DNA of 64,000 nt, from the NCBI GenBank assembly GCA_018340805.1, contig JACMZG010001911.1, positions 31,699,000-31,762,999 on the forward strand. The letters are read 5' to 3'. The position numbers and the translations under genes are program-made. Origin of the DNA: Microvelia longipes. Its lineage: Eukaryota; Arthropoda; Insecta; Hemiptera; Veliidae. How positions within the stretch are numbered: the stretch's first letter is position 1; each line of letters starts with the position of its first letter. This document shows, piece after piece, positions 12,801 through 26,800 of this stretch. The notes under the pieces were generated by a model. It was not told the origin of the DNA. It ran no database searches and saw nothing but the letters and a program-made list of their open reading frames with translations.

Positions 12801-14680
12801 TTGAAATGTGTGTGTGTGTGTATTTGTTAGATTTTATGGTTTATTACTATTATTATATGTGTGTGTGTGTATTATTTGATAAATTCATATGTTTATTACA
12901 TATTAATTGAAATGTGTGTGTATTTGATAAATTTTTATGTTTTTATTACATATTAATTGAAATGTGTGTATTTGATAAATTTTATGGTTTATTACATATT
13001 AATTGAAATGTGTGTGTATTTGTTAATTTTTGTGGTTTTACATATTAAATATGTGTGTATGTATTTGATAAATTTTTATGTTTTATTACATATTAATTGA
13101 TGAATGTGTGTGTATTTGATAAAATTTTATGGTTTATTACATATTAATTGAAATATGTGTGTATTATTTGATAAATTTTTATGGTTTATTACATATTAAT
13201 TGAAATGTGTGTGTGTGTATTTTTAATTGGTTTATTACATATTAATTGATATGTATTTGATAAATTTTATGGTTTATTACATATTAATTGAAATGTGTGT
13301 GTATTGATAAATTTTATGTTTATTATATTAATTGAGTGTATATATTTGATAAATTTATATAGTTTTATTACATATTAATTGAAATGTGTGTGTATTTGAT
13401 AAATTTTTATGGTTTATTACATATTAATTGATATGTGTGTATGTATTTGATAATTTTATGGTTTATTACATATTAATTGATGTGTGTGTATGTATTTGAT
13501 AAATTTTATGGTTTATTACATATTATTAAATGTGTGTATTGATAATTTTTTTATGGTTTATTACATATTACATATTAATTGAAATGTGTATATATTTGAT
13601 AAATTGTTTTATTACATATTAATTGAATGTGTGTATTTGGTTTATTACATATTAATTGATATGTGTGTGTATGTATTTTGATAAATTTATATGGTTTATT
13701 ACATATTTAATTGATGTGTGTGTATGTATTTGATAAATTTTATGGTTTATTACATATTTATTGAAATGTGTGTGTATTTGATAAATTTTTATGGTTTATT
13801 ACATATTTATATTGAAATGTGTGATAAATTATAGTTTATTACATATTAATTGAAATGTGTGTGTATTTGATAAATTTTTATGGTTTATTACATATTAATT
13901 GATATGTGTGTGTATGTATTTGATAAATTTTATGGTTTATTACATATTAATTGATGTGTGTGTATGTATTTGATAAATTTTATGGTTATTACATATTAAT
14001 TGAATGTGTGTGTATTTTTTATGTTTATTATATTAATATTAATTGAAATGTGTATATATTTGATAAATTTATATAGTTTATTACATATTAATTGAAATGT
14101 GTGTGTATTTGATAAATTTTTATGGTTTATTACATATTAATTGATGTGTGTGTGTATTTGATAAATTCATATGGTTTATTACATATTAATTGAATGTTGT
14201 GTATTTAATGTTTAATGTTTTATTACATTTTTATTGTTGTGTGTGTATTTTGATTATTTATATGGTTTTATACATATTATTACATATATATGTGTGTGTG
14301 TATTTGATAAAATATTTTTTTATTTACATATTATTTGAAATGTGTTGTGTATTTGATAATTTTTTATGGTTTATTACATATTAATTGATTGTGGTGTATA
14401 TTGATAAATTTTATGGTTTATTACATATTTATGATGTGTGTATTAAAATTTTATGGTTTATTACATATTACATATTAATTGAAATGTGTATATATTTGAT
14501 AAATTTTATGTTTATTACATATTAATTGAAATGTGTGTGTATTCGATAAATTTTTATGGTTTATTACATATATTGAATATGTGTGTGTATGTATTTGATA
14601 AATTTTATATGGTTTATTACATATTATTGAATTTGATAAATTTTATGGTTTATTACATATTAATTGAATGTGTGTGATTT
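9880..14680. repeat. Minisatellite/satellite array, ~48-bp unit, ~100 copies
   Basis: A 4.8-kb head-to-tail array. A typical unit contains tttattacatattaattga, then a (TG)n/(TGTA) stretch of variable length, then tttgataaatttttatgg. Units differ mostly by length changes in the T run, the TG run and single-base losses. There is no coding content: short frames in it are low-complexity artefacts. The array ends at about 14680, 11 bases before an isolated N (14691). Confidence 0.95.
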
Positions 14681-14691
14681 CTTTATTTTTN

Positions 14692-17600
14692 CTCTTCTAC
14701 AATAGGGAGGTAGAGATAGAATTAGAGCACTCAGCATTAAAACGAGAGTGATTCACATGTCGCAAACTATTTTTCGCGTAAGGGACACATTTGGATAGTA
14801 GAACGATTTGCTACAGTTCTACTTAAAGGATAATCCGAAATCTGGATTATTGACCCAAGTAAATCTCATGATGGTTACGCCGGAGAGCTTGCAGTTTTAT
14901 AAAGATTCATATGCCTCGGAATATATAGAGGCACCATCTTTGAAATGATGGAAGAATATGAAGTATACAAACCATAGTTGACATTGAACACTTCGTTAAT
15001 GTAGAGTAGAGAGGAAATTACTTCGTGGTACTTGGTTCTCATTTCGTGAAAACGTGTTTTCTTCATCAATGGAATTCGCTCTGTAAAGGTCCTTCAGAAT
15101 TCTGGTTGGTAGCTATAGAAGAGAAGGAAAAATATGACGTTCTCACACAACACTATGATATTCTAAAGTCGAGAGAGATACTGATAAGATCATAATGTAG
15201 AGAAGCTTCATACTCTCTTAGAATAGATTGTTTGATATAGCAGGTCCATATATCATGAAGATTTCTATACACATCTGAGAGGAGCTTCACGAAAAGTAGT
15301 CTCAATGGTCGAGTGGCATCAGATCGTTTGTTTCCAGTAAATTAGTGAAGTTTTAATTGAGCGTTACTTCCTAAGTTAGATGATCATCAGTTTACTCAAA
15401 CCACTCATCTTGAATAATTTAAACTGTGGGAGTTTACAAACAGATTATCTCGGAGAGACAAGCACAATAGATGATGCAATTTGTCTCTATATCATTAATC
15501 ATGAGGAACGAAAGCAATGATCTATGAGGAAGAGTGAGTATTCGACTATCAAGAAGTAGGATAGGAAGTATACAGCTAGCTATGAATACATCCTAACCGA
15601 CACCTAATGTCTATCTAAACTCAATATCATCAATCACCAGTATCATAATGAGTATTGTGTAGCTTTCTAAAAATGAAGCCTAGAGTTCAGTTGTCAGTAA
15701 TAGAAGCGTGGATTCTATCATCAATATTTGATAATGCAGTACACTTCATACTTGTGAAATTGATGTGGATGTGACGAAATCAGGTGATATTAATTAAGCA
15801 TGAATTAATATGCCCTAACTTTGTGACTAAGATATTCCTACAGTGTTACCCTTATCTGCTGTGAGCATCAAAAAACAACTAAGCACGTCTCTACACAAAT
15901 TCATCTCGCTTTTGAAATTAGTGTTATTAGTGAGTACAACTATGAATGGTCATTAACCTAGAGCTTACTCATTGATTAACTGATCCACCAGAGTGTGCTA
16001 TATCTGAGTCAAAATCGACATAAGCTCATAAATTAGAATACTCACTATCGAGAATCAAAAACGAATTAGTGAGCTAGCTGGCGTGTCTAATATAGATATT
16101 GAAGTAAAATCTACTATATGCGAGAACAAATTCCTTCCAGAATTATGAAATTTATAATTTATCATTAATTCTATTTTCTCGGTCTAAGTTATCAGTTTAA
16201 TATTTAAATTTTCAGTGGATAGTAAGTCAAGAGAAACATATCGCGCGAAAATCTATTCATTTCTTGAATAGAGCGAAAATTTTGCTTAGCTACGTAAGAA
16301 TTCATGTTAGCATTCTTTCCAGTTGCTAATAGAATCATTCACAGAATAAGAGCGTAAAAATGAGACCAGTGAGTCATATAGCTATCTCCAGATACAAAAT
16401 CGACCAATTATCTTTCTATGATTTTAAGAGAGCCATCTTTAGCACAGAAAATATAATATCGGTTTTCCAGTAATTATCATAAACGTTGGGTACCATTCAT
16501 GCATCTGTTTCTAATAACTGATTTTTCTAACACGAGAATTCGATAAAGTTACTGAAAGTGACTTGCCTAATGGTATGAAGAGGTTTAGAGCCATATCTCT
16601 ACCTTTTATAATGTAATGACTTATTTGTGATTTGACTCTATACATAATTAATATATATTCTCTATGCTATTGTGAGATGATGTAACATCTCTATTAATGT
16701 ATCGGTAACTATTTCATATTATTATCTATAAGTCAATATAATGCCTGTGCATGTTTCATTCAAGCAAGTTAGGTCTATTCTCATGTGATTATTTATTATA
16801 GTTTGATCGTTTAAGAATTAAGTAGTCTAGTAGTATTCACATCTAGTATTATATTATTTTATTAATCATCTCGCTAGATTCAAAATGTTAATATTAACTA
16901 GATTATAATATTTATATTGGATTATTAGTATGAGTTGATTGGAAATTTAGTGATATATTTATGTCATATTTTTGTACTAGAGATATGCATCAACGTGGCA
17001 TACAATAATTGTCATTAACATGAGTGAATTTTTCATTGATGGTTAATTTTAGTAGACAATCATGAAATTCTCAGTTATGAGGCTGAATAAGATTGCGTCT
17101 TACTTTATTAGTATTTTTAAATATACATTATTCGTTTTGTTGTGACTTAATGCGCATACGAAGTTATATTTTTATTTATACACATACATATTTCTAAATA
17201 AATTGTAATCATTAGTCTAGGTCTATTACAATATTGGCTTATACATTCTCATTACAATCTATGACAGTTACGATATGCATTGAAATTTGACATAAGATGA
17301 TTAAAGACGAACTGATTACACTTTATTTTAATGAGATATGTCTAGTGACCCGATAATCATTGAATAGTCATTGTCGAGAGCTAGAGAAGTTATTGTAGCG
17401 TGAGGTTGATAGGCTATAATTTGTGCGTGTGGTATTCATATCGCTTTGGACTTGAGCATTTTTCAATAACATCAACAAATTTAGTTGTACGAGTTGAATT
17501 TATTTCTAACTTGTAATAATCTCTTATGTGTCATAAGAATGACCCCGTTCCTAACAAATGGTGGCAGAGATTCTCACACAGACGCTGCTTCAATTGGTCA

Positions 17601-19650
17601 TCACTAAGCTCTATTGGGATGCAACCTCAGGATTGTTGTATATTATGGTGTGAGTCTGACAAAATGTACGTCGATAATTTGAGCGTTCGAAAGAATATAT
17701 ATATATAAAATATGTGATGTATCTAGTGTCTAATTGAATAATGTATAACATGAGTATTCCTTCAATTAAAATACACGAGAAGTGACCACTAATGAGCAGG
17801 TTACTGTTCACTTGTGATACTATAGAAGATGATCATTTGAGGTTCATAGGGGTTGGAAGATAATATTGAAAAACTTATTCAACAAATAGACATGGTTTGT
17901 CAGAAACGCCTGGAATATGGCAGCACCTTGTTCCGAGAGTGATCGGGAATACTTTAAAGAAGCATATGGGACACAAAGACATGCATTTCCGAAAGTTAGA
18001 CAGGGGTAATGAAACTGATTATTTTGAAATTTTCTCATGATGAGGAATTAGTAAGCATATTCTTGGTTTTCCAATTCGAATTACACTGTTCGGTGCACTA
18101 ATCTTTACATGCAGTTGTCTGGTTGATCATTTGTGTATTTCAGGATTCCATGGAAATAAAACATTAGTTGTCTTGATAGATACTAAACTTTCATATTACT
18201 GATTCTCGTTCCGGAATGGTGCCATGATTGTTGTCTGAGATTCTTTGCCTTGTCATACAAATTGATAGCCGTGCCTGTAACGATATTCAAATGTAACATC
18301 CTTATCTTGAATCAGACATTAATTATGTGTAGTGACTAATTTTAAATAAATAGACGAGCAGTTAAATTTGGCGTACGATGTGCTTAGTGGTGTCATCCAT
18401 GATGGTGTCAATCATGTCTTTGGCTGATCAATCGTGCAGTTCCAAAGACGAGCAGCAGTACTCGTTGATATGTGGATTATATTTTTATTAAGATTCATAT
18501 TAATCTTTCACTTGATGGCTGGAAAATTCTTGGATTGATATTGTAGGACGTCTCCGTTCCGAATAGCAAATATATTAGTTACATTAATATTTTTATGACT
18601 ACTATTTATATTATTATTATCATATTATCCATTCATTGTATGATTCAGAGTTGAATATTATTATTTCAGTTATTATCTATTAAAGATAATATGATGAGTA
18701 TTTATATATTCTGTTATTATATTAATTTAATTTATATAGTGTATAAAATATCGCTATTTAATACTTTCATTTAAATATAAAAATCATAAATCTTCTTGAA
18801 ATATTGTTGGTTGTCATCTGCTGAGTCAGATCCTCTCCATTCCATGATAATTTATGTAGCTTTAGCGATAAGATCTTCATACATAGAATTCTGTGATCAA
18901 GATATTCTCCTCTTTACTTTTGACATTTACTCTTTGTGCGAAAAAAGCTATATCTATGAGTCTAAGTGGAACTGTCACTAGCGATGTAATAGAATCTTTT
19001 ATCGTATTACTTATGTCAAGCCGCCTGTGAATTTAGCACAAGTAAACATTACTTTTGGATTTATTCTAATAGTCTTCTCTATATAATATATATTTGTTTG
19101 TATAGTTGGGATTAATCATAAGGTCTATTGCCATGGAAAGTGATACGATAACAGAACTAAAATATATATTATTATGAATATACACGTGTTATTTAATTTC
19201 AGTTTGATACTTCCCTATGTTGTTTGAGGGTATTATCAATATAGAGAATCTGTGGCATTTTTCTTAGAAGAATATCCAAAAAATCATTCAGATGCGTTCC
19301 GCCAAAACATATGTTCTTGGCTTTTTTGCCAACTGCATAATTGAATACGCGAACTGGCGTTGTCGCCATGTAGATTCAGATAGACAATAATTCATATTTA
19401 TTAACTACATCCAAACAATAGACAATCCTATAATATGCATACACAATTATATATATATATATATATATATATAATTATAATATTTAAAATACTATAAGAT
19501 ATAAACTAATAAAGTGAATCTGGTGTCGAAGAGGTTTGTGATGTAATAAAACCGTCCAATGGTCAGCATCAAACAATCATTTCACAACCCACATCATGAC
19601 AATCACAAATCTATACTTTCTAGAACATTCTAACAGTAAGTAGAAGGAAC
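14692..19650. other. Anomalous non-repetitive block without recognisable genes
   Basis: About 5 kb with visibly fewer long homopolymers and less low-complexity sequence than its flanks, and no copy of any repeat family seen elsewhere in the window. It starts right after the satellite and a single N. No frame over ~66 codons is open on either strand, and none resembles a protein family. A short (TA)n lies at about 19448-19474. The texture returns to the homopolymer-rich type near 19650. It may be unique intergenic DNA or a differently assembled segment. Confidence 0.45.
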
Positions 19651-22300
19651 GGAAATATTTACAGCTTTTTTAAATTAGTTAAAAAAAAATAGTTAATAGT
19701 CAGACTTCCCAGTAATCTGTTACGGATGGTTTGTTGTGAAACATTCATTCTTACGATCTGCTTTGATGGCTTTTAGAATGGCTTCTTCGTTTTTTTATTT
19801 GAAATGTTAAATAAGTTTCTAAAATTTTAGCGGGAAATAAAGAATTATACATTCCATTAGCTCCAAACACAGACAATTATCTGACAATTGGGATTCTGAT
19901 GAAAAAGATAAGACCAAAAATTTTAAAAATTTATGGATTGTTTTTCTTATGAATTTAGTTGGAAGGCAAAACATAAAAAAAATTTCATTAAAAAAAACTT
20001 ATTTTTCAAGATAAAATATTTTTGGGAAATTCTTCTGTTAAAAGTTGTTCTGTTGCGGTGAATACATATAAGTTTCAATGCCGAAATGGTATGCTTCAAA
20101 ACTTATTCGGGTGGAATAAAAATAAGTATAAAATATTTTAACGATACAATTTGTTTAATTTTACAAAAGTTATGACAACTCAGTTTTAAAATGGCTTTTT
20201 AAGTACGTTTAGCGTTTAAATCTTTAAATATAATTACTTCAAAAATAACTTCCAATTACTTTATCAATAAATTACACCAAGAGAATTGATCGCAGTAAAC
20301 CTTGTTTTATCAAATTTACTTGTAAACAGGTAGGAGATGCACGTACATTGGGAAGATAAAAATTGTCATCTTCGTACATTGTGTGAAAAAGTTTCAGTTT
20401 TTAGATCAGCAGCTTCTTTGCTTAAAAATAGAAAGTCAAATAATGTCATTGAGAGGTTTACAGTTTTTGAACAGCGGTTTTGGTAATTATTTTTTAAAAG
20501 AACCGCCGAGCAACTTTGAGAATTGAGTCGCATAACCTTAATCTTATCTCAGCGAGCCATTTTTACGCAATAGTGTTTAACATTTTTATCTACTTTTATT
20601 GTAATGGTTATGTACAGCAGGTTTTATTGCTCAGTATTTAAACAGTTTCCTTCTCTGATTTAGCGACAGAAACCTGATGATGGACCATCTCGTTTTGTCC
20701 CACACACACCACCGTGTATTGGGCACTGTTACGGCGAAAGCAAAAATATGTTACAGATAATATTTGAAAAACATTGCAGACTTTTTTATTTCAAAAGGCA
20801 ATTTTTCTAACTAGTTGCTTTCGAACGACATTCCCATCTCCTCCCAGCACTATAAATTTAATATAAACTTAATATTAAATTTAAGTAAGAATTGGTTTTA
20901 ATTTTTGTTAAAGTTCATGAAATATAAGTATTATATACATTAGTCTTTATTTTGATTTTTACTTCGTTATTGGGTACCAGTTTTTTATATTGTGTTCGTA
21001 AATTTTTTAATAGAATGTTAGATATTTTCCTCCTTCCCACGCAAAAATAATAATAACGAAGTATTGTACTGATTGGCATTTTAAATAATACAAAATTATT
21101 TTTTTTTGTGCTCGAACACTCTCTTTTTGTTTTAATTATTTGCTTTAACTATGCGTCCCTTCTCTCTCAAACCTGAATTGAAAGTAACGATCGGCTCAAA
21201 TTTTCTTAGGGATTTTGGTAAATTAATGGAAATGTATACTCTCAATTAAGATAGAGTCTATTTAATTTAGGCAGATACAATTTTCAATAATACTATTAGA
21301 TACATCAAGTTTTTTAATTTGTTGAGTGGTTTATTAAATAATTTCTATATGACTTGTCCATTGTCAGATTTAAGTAATTATTATAATATTACGAGTCTAT
21401 TGTATATATTAATTTTTTTTTATTGGTATGAAAGTATTAAGGCTTCAAGGAGGTCAATAAGTTCGCTAATTTTTAAGAATAATTTATGCACACTATCTCC
21501 ACAAACTCTTTTTAAAATTTTAAGAGAACTAATACATATTACTTAATTCTAAGTGATACACACCACCATCACCAACTCACATAACCACTCATAAACTTAT
21601 ATATAGTTAGCTATATTATAACAAATAATTCCATTAAAAGAATGTAAATCATCCTATGATGTTTCACGACTACACTTTCCTTAATTAATGTATTACCTCA
21701 CGCAGAGGAAAATTGATTTTAATAGTACGATTAAATATTAAGTTAAAGTGAGCACGAAAAACATGTAACAAACCAAAATGAAATTAAAAATATTCATCCG
21801 CAATTTCAAGTTTATCGGTTATTTGAATGCCACACTGGCTTTAAATGAGTTTCATTTTTATAAAGAAGACTCGTAATAATCTGGTAAATCTTCCAATCCT
21901 GCTCTTTTTAGTTTTTTTTCTTAAATTTTAAATTTTTATAATAATAAGTATTTTTTAAACATAGAATTTAATCGAATTAGAATTATGTAAGTACCTCCAT
22001 TGTTTAGCTAAGGCTTTTTTGTCACACACCTTAAAATTTCGTGTATTTCAAATAGTCCACTATGAATACTGATAAATCAGTGGAGACTAACGGAATATCT
22101 TCCAACCACAAGACAAATCCGGGCATAAAACTCCTCCAGCACTAGGATTGCGCAGGAAAGAGAAATTATCAAGAATAATGTGGAAGAGGCTTCAGTCGTT
22201 CAGTTTGCTAAGTTTTTGAACAGATTGTCATAAGAGAAAATCAATTACATACATCGACAGGTGGACTGGGATGAATGGAAAGGAAGAAGGACAACCCATT
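19651..22300. other. Intergenic AT-rich DNA
   Basis: No supported gene. A 75-codon frame at 21319-21546 lacks an ATG and family similarity. Bases 22060-22300 read like a frayed LINE 3' end (a short QFAKFLNRLS-like stretch resembles the C-terminal end of the LINE at 25080-29760), but the match is too short to be sure. Confidence 0.4.
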
Positions 22301-22309
22301 GGATGATGA

Positions 22310-23215
22310 TGAAAACATTGTTTTCTGTGCGCGAAGTGTTCGACGGAACTATGGTACGGTCCACAAAGCCCAGTCTAATAGCAGACTGAGACATCGCATG
22401 CATCTTCCCATTACCACAAGATTCACGATCTCACCGGTAACTTAAGGATTGACATGAAGCTGGACTATTTCAAGTGAAAAAACTTTTTGCTCTCCCTGGC
22501 TATTAAATCACCCCAAGATGGTTTCGGCATGGGGCAAACGTGAACCATCTAAGTTGCAGGTGCTAGAAGCAATTTCGAAAAAAAGTATTATGGCCTAGAA
22601 GAGTCCAAAACCAGTTCGTTTTACGCTGTTTAAGTACTCGAACGTGTTTGGAGATTCCAAAATGAGCGTGATTCTACTGCTTCATGTATGGAGGAACAGT
22701 AAACAACATGAATAACAACAATAATGGGTTGGGGAGTTTTGCCGCACATGGTGTTGGAAATTTTGGTAGAATTCACGTAAATAATGGATAAAGAAAAATA
22801 ATCGCCAAATCTTAATTAAGCCAAATGATAGCCTCGCTTCATCAAAAAGAATTGTTCCCGATGTAGGCGGTCATTATTGTTTCAGCACACATGACAAGTG
22901 ATCCGAAGCAGCAAAGCGAAAAATCATTCTAAAATAGTTTACAGAACAAAAAATATTAATAATTTAAATTGGGCCATCTCAAAGCACCTATTTAAATCCT
23001 ACTCTCGCAAAATCTATGGAATTTTTCTTTTGGAACAACAAGTTGACAAAGAATAGACAATCACCAGGCACGAGCGAAGAGATAGTCGGTTAGAATTCTA
23101 TTAAAATATTCGCGCGTTGGATGGAATACATTGCATAAAACCAGATTTCTCATGATCTTTGTCGAGAAAATGCCTACGAGCTCAGATGCCAGAGGCCGCC
23201 GTAATTGACAAATGA
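22310..23215 (+). pseudogene. Tc1/mariner-superfamily transposase pseudogene
   Basis: The three plus-strand frames carry, in order, pieces typical of a Tc1 transposase catalytic domain: ERVWRFQNERDST (about 22638), a NFGRIHVNNG-like stretch (about 22756), a remnant of the second-Asp FQxDNDPKH region (about 22890) and a WPSQSPDLNP-like stretch followed by SMEFF (about 22970-23025). Numerous indels and stops break the frame. Tc1 transposases cut and paste DNA at TA sites using a DD34E triad. The C-terminal glutamate position seems retained, but the first two Asp regions are scrambled. No terminal inverted repeats could be delimited. An old inactive copy about 0.5 kb upstream of chaoptin. Confidence 0.75.
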
Positions 23216-23760
23216 CGGTTTGCCCCCTACGAAATATTGACTTTTATTGTATTATTAATTGGAAATGTTTTAATAAAAGTTGTTCTGAATTAATAGTCTG
23301 ATAGCGAATTTTGGTGCGTGATTGTAATATATGAATTATATATCATAAGTCATAATTAATGATTTCATAATATTCGATTCCGTTATTGACATGAAGATCG
23401 AAGAGTTTTAAGTATGAGAATTAGCCGATAAATATAAGTACATATATAAATAGACATCACATAATCTTTCCCTAATCCACCGCATTTATCCCCTAATAAA
23501 TATGATGTTAGTGCAGAGATATTAATTCGAATTTTTTTAGAAACTGAACATTCGCGAATATTATTGTTCAAGAAGATAAATGCGTTCAAGAATTTGATTT
23601 CTCTAGTACCGTCGCCCGGTGGACTTTATCTATATTAAAAAAGTAATTGTTTAAAATTAAATTGGGTGTTAATGATAGAAAGTAAAAAATCTGGTTATTA
23701 TGAGAAGTGATTTTTATTTACTTTTTCCCGAAGATTTGAATTTTAAAGAGTTTTTTCTTA

Positions 23761-23845
23761 ATGTCGACGTTACCCGTAATGCCTATGTTAGCGTGTTTGT
23801 TGTTGAGTACTATTTCATTTTCACAATGTATTAGACACCGGTACG
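23761..23845 (+). CDS. chp: chaoptin-like exon 1 (signal peptide; partial)
   Basis: The ATG at 23761 opens MSTLPVMPMLACLLLSTISF and continues SQCIRHRY to the N gap. It is a classic signal peptide: short polar start, Leu-rich core, Ser/Cys at the cleavage region. An in-frame TGA at 23737 supports this start. The exon end and donor lie in the gap, so the link to exon 2 is inferred from position, strand and the family's need for a signal peptide. Confidence 0.65.
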
Positions 23846-26800
23846 NNNNNNNNNNTATGTTTTTCAGATCAGTCCCGTTACTTAATTGTCACACCTCGTA
23901 TGACCTTTATTTAGTATGAATTCTGACAGGTTTGTTTAATTTTTTCAGATTTGCCATCAATTAATATGAGCAGTGTGCGCCTGATAGACACCGGCTTGGA
24001 AGTGCTCGACCGGGGAGGATTAGGTGGTGCCACAATCAAATCTCTCAACCTTGCTTCAAATAGATTAGCTCATATTGACGAATTTGCTTTAGAGTAAGTT
24101 TTTTGAGCGTTGTTACGAAGATTAATATTTAGGTAAAAATAATAAAACTATTGTCTATTAAATCTACATTTTTCTTGTAACCGTCCTTACTGTTTTGCTA
24201 ATTGCACACATGCTACTACTGTTGTATTTAATACCTACGCATTTGGTAATGTACATTAAAACAGAGGCGCTTGCCGCATTATGGTCCTTGGGCCCACCCC
24301 TGTAGGAGTCAAAAAATCATCAAGATCTCCTGGCCTATGGCCGTCGGAGTGCTATTATTCGATCATTGCTAAATTATACATACAAATACACACTTACATA
24401 CTTACGTACACACATTTATATATACACACATAAGACATACAAAAACATGCACACTGATGTATGTATTTTTTAATCTAATTTATTTCAAAAGTCATTCTAT
24501 TGATGTTTCTAGTTTGTTTATTTTTATTTCATATCAGCTATACCTATGATTACGCTATAATATTAATGACCTTAAATTAAAACAACCAAAAAATATATAC
24601 ATCTCTGAATTAAATAAACAATAACTCCTTATAAGATTAAAATACTGACTCTATCATAAAATGATACATAATCATAAATCTATCTTTTCCTTTTAAATAA
24701 TTTAGCATACTTTGGTAGCATTATATATAAATATTTTGTTATATTTAATATGAATTAATTATCTATTTTTCTTTTTAATTTAGATATTCTATTAGATCTG
24801 GAAATCAATAACTGATTGAAAATCAATATCAAGTGCAAATTAGTTGGTTCTAGTATTTATAAAAGTGAAATAATAAGTGAAAAAATAAACGAAACAAAAC
24901 CTTTTCTCTTAAATTAAACTAAAACCTAAATAATAAAATTGAAACTTCTACTAAACAACAATTAAGTTGAAATAGGCTGGCAAAGAATAAAAATCTTAAC
25001 ACAAACTCAACAAAAAAAATTACGATCAATTACTGTACATTATTATTATTACTATTTACCTATCAAAAAATTTTTTTCTCTAAACATTGTTAAGAAGCTA
25101 AGATTTGGTTTTGAAATTGGAGATAGAGTCTTCGATGACTAGAGGCTTCTTTTGCATAGGCGACTAATGATTGTAGTTCATTATTATCTTTACTATTGAG
25201 ATAGTTGAGGAATTGTGCAAAAGATAGTTCAGTATTATTTGTATTAAAATGTTTAACTCTAATATCTTGGTAAGCTGAACAGGTAGATATAAAATGATAC
25301 ATATCTTCCTTCTCTCCATTATTACATACTTTACATAATCTCTCCTCCTCGTCTCTCCAAGGCTTATCATTAATATCTAGCATACCACATCTATCCTATA
25401 CAGCCACCTCACCCAAGTTAAATTATTGTCATTCTTATCTATGTAATTATAGCCATCAATGGCTGGATACTTAAGTTGATTATAGTAAATATTAAACCTA
25501 GCATTCTTTCCTGCCTGTTCTAATCCTTTAATTTCTTTATCCCTTATCTTTTCTATGACTGTATCAATCTTTTCTTCCATCCTCTATATTTTCCCACTCT
25601 AAGATTTCCTCGTTTTCCTTGCACAACTTAACCCAACTTTCTACCCATCCCGCCTTAGCTCTTGCAGCTTCCCTTGTTAGGAAATAGGGTAACCGTTTTT
25701 CTCCCATTAGTAATATTTTACTTAGATATTTAGAGCTTATTTTAAGGGTATGACTGAACATTGACTCTTTTCCAGTCTCAAAACTGATCATGTAGTTTGG
25801 TGTAGAAGCAGCTACTCCCATAAGTTTTTTCCAAAATAAGCGCAAGCACCTTTCTAACTGATCATATTTATTGACACCATAGATTTCAGCACCATAACTA
25901 AGCATAGTACGAGTCACAGCTTTAAAAATGTTTTCTTTGCTTTCTATGTTAATATCATTGGACATCATAAACTCCTTCCATGTTATATTTAAACTGATTT
26001 TTGCTACCTTATTTTCTCTTCAATATGTTTAGTATATTTAAGCTTTGGGGTTAACATTACTCCTAAGTATTTATATTCAGATACGATTCCTATCTTTTCT
26101 CCTTTATATTTCCAGCCGTAATCCTCTACCTTACCTCCATTCCTAAAAATCATTATCTTTGACTTAGCCATATTTACTCTTAAGTTCCATAGATCACAGT
26201 ACCTTTCCAAAGCTTGTATCATTTTTCCTAGTATAAAGGGATTATCACACAATAATACCAAGTCATCACAATATAATAAGACTCGAATATTTTTCGTGTT
26301 AATATTTAAACCTCCACCTATGAATTCTATGACGTCATTTATAAAAACTGCAAATAAATGGGCACTAAGCGGACAACCCTGTTTCAGCCCCATATTGTTT
26401 TCGAAGAAAACTGAGGTTCCGTCATGCCCCCACACTGCGGATTTTGTACCTTGATACATGCTTTTTAAAGCAGTTAAAATAGTTTGAGTCAAACCTAAAC
26501 ATCCTAACTTATAAACCAAGCCTGGTCTAAAGATTGTGTCAAAAGCCGAGAGAAATCTACGAAAAACGCATAAATCTTTTTCTTTCCCCTTTTAACGATA
26601 TATCGATTATTTGTGTAAGATTGTATACGTTATCTATCGCACTATACCCAGCCCTATAGCCGGCCTGACATTCATCCAGAATATTTTCTTTATTGACCCA
26701 CTCCTTAAGACGATTTAAAATGAGACTGGCATAAATTTTTGCCCCAACATTAATAAAAGAGATACCTCTATAGTTTTTTGGATCAGTATTGTCTCCTTTC

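Noticed and set aside
9912..14677. Several 63-83 codon frames
   Set aside because: Lie inside the ~48-bp satellite; composition mirrors the repeat.
14875..18981. Frames of 60-66 codons in the anomalous block
   Set aside because: About the length expected by chance; no motifs, no splice-phase links.
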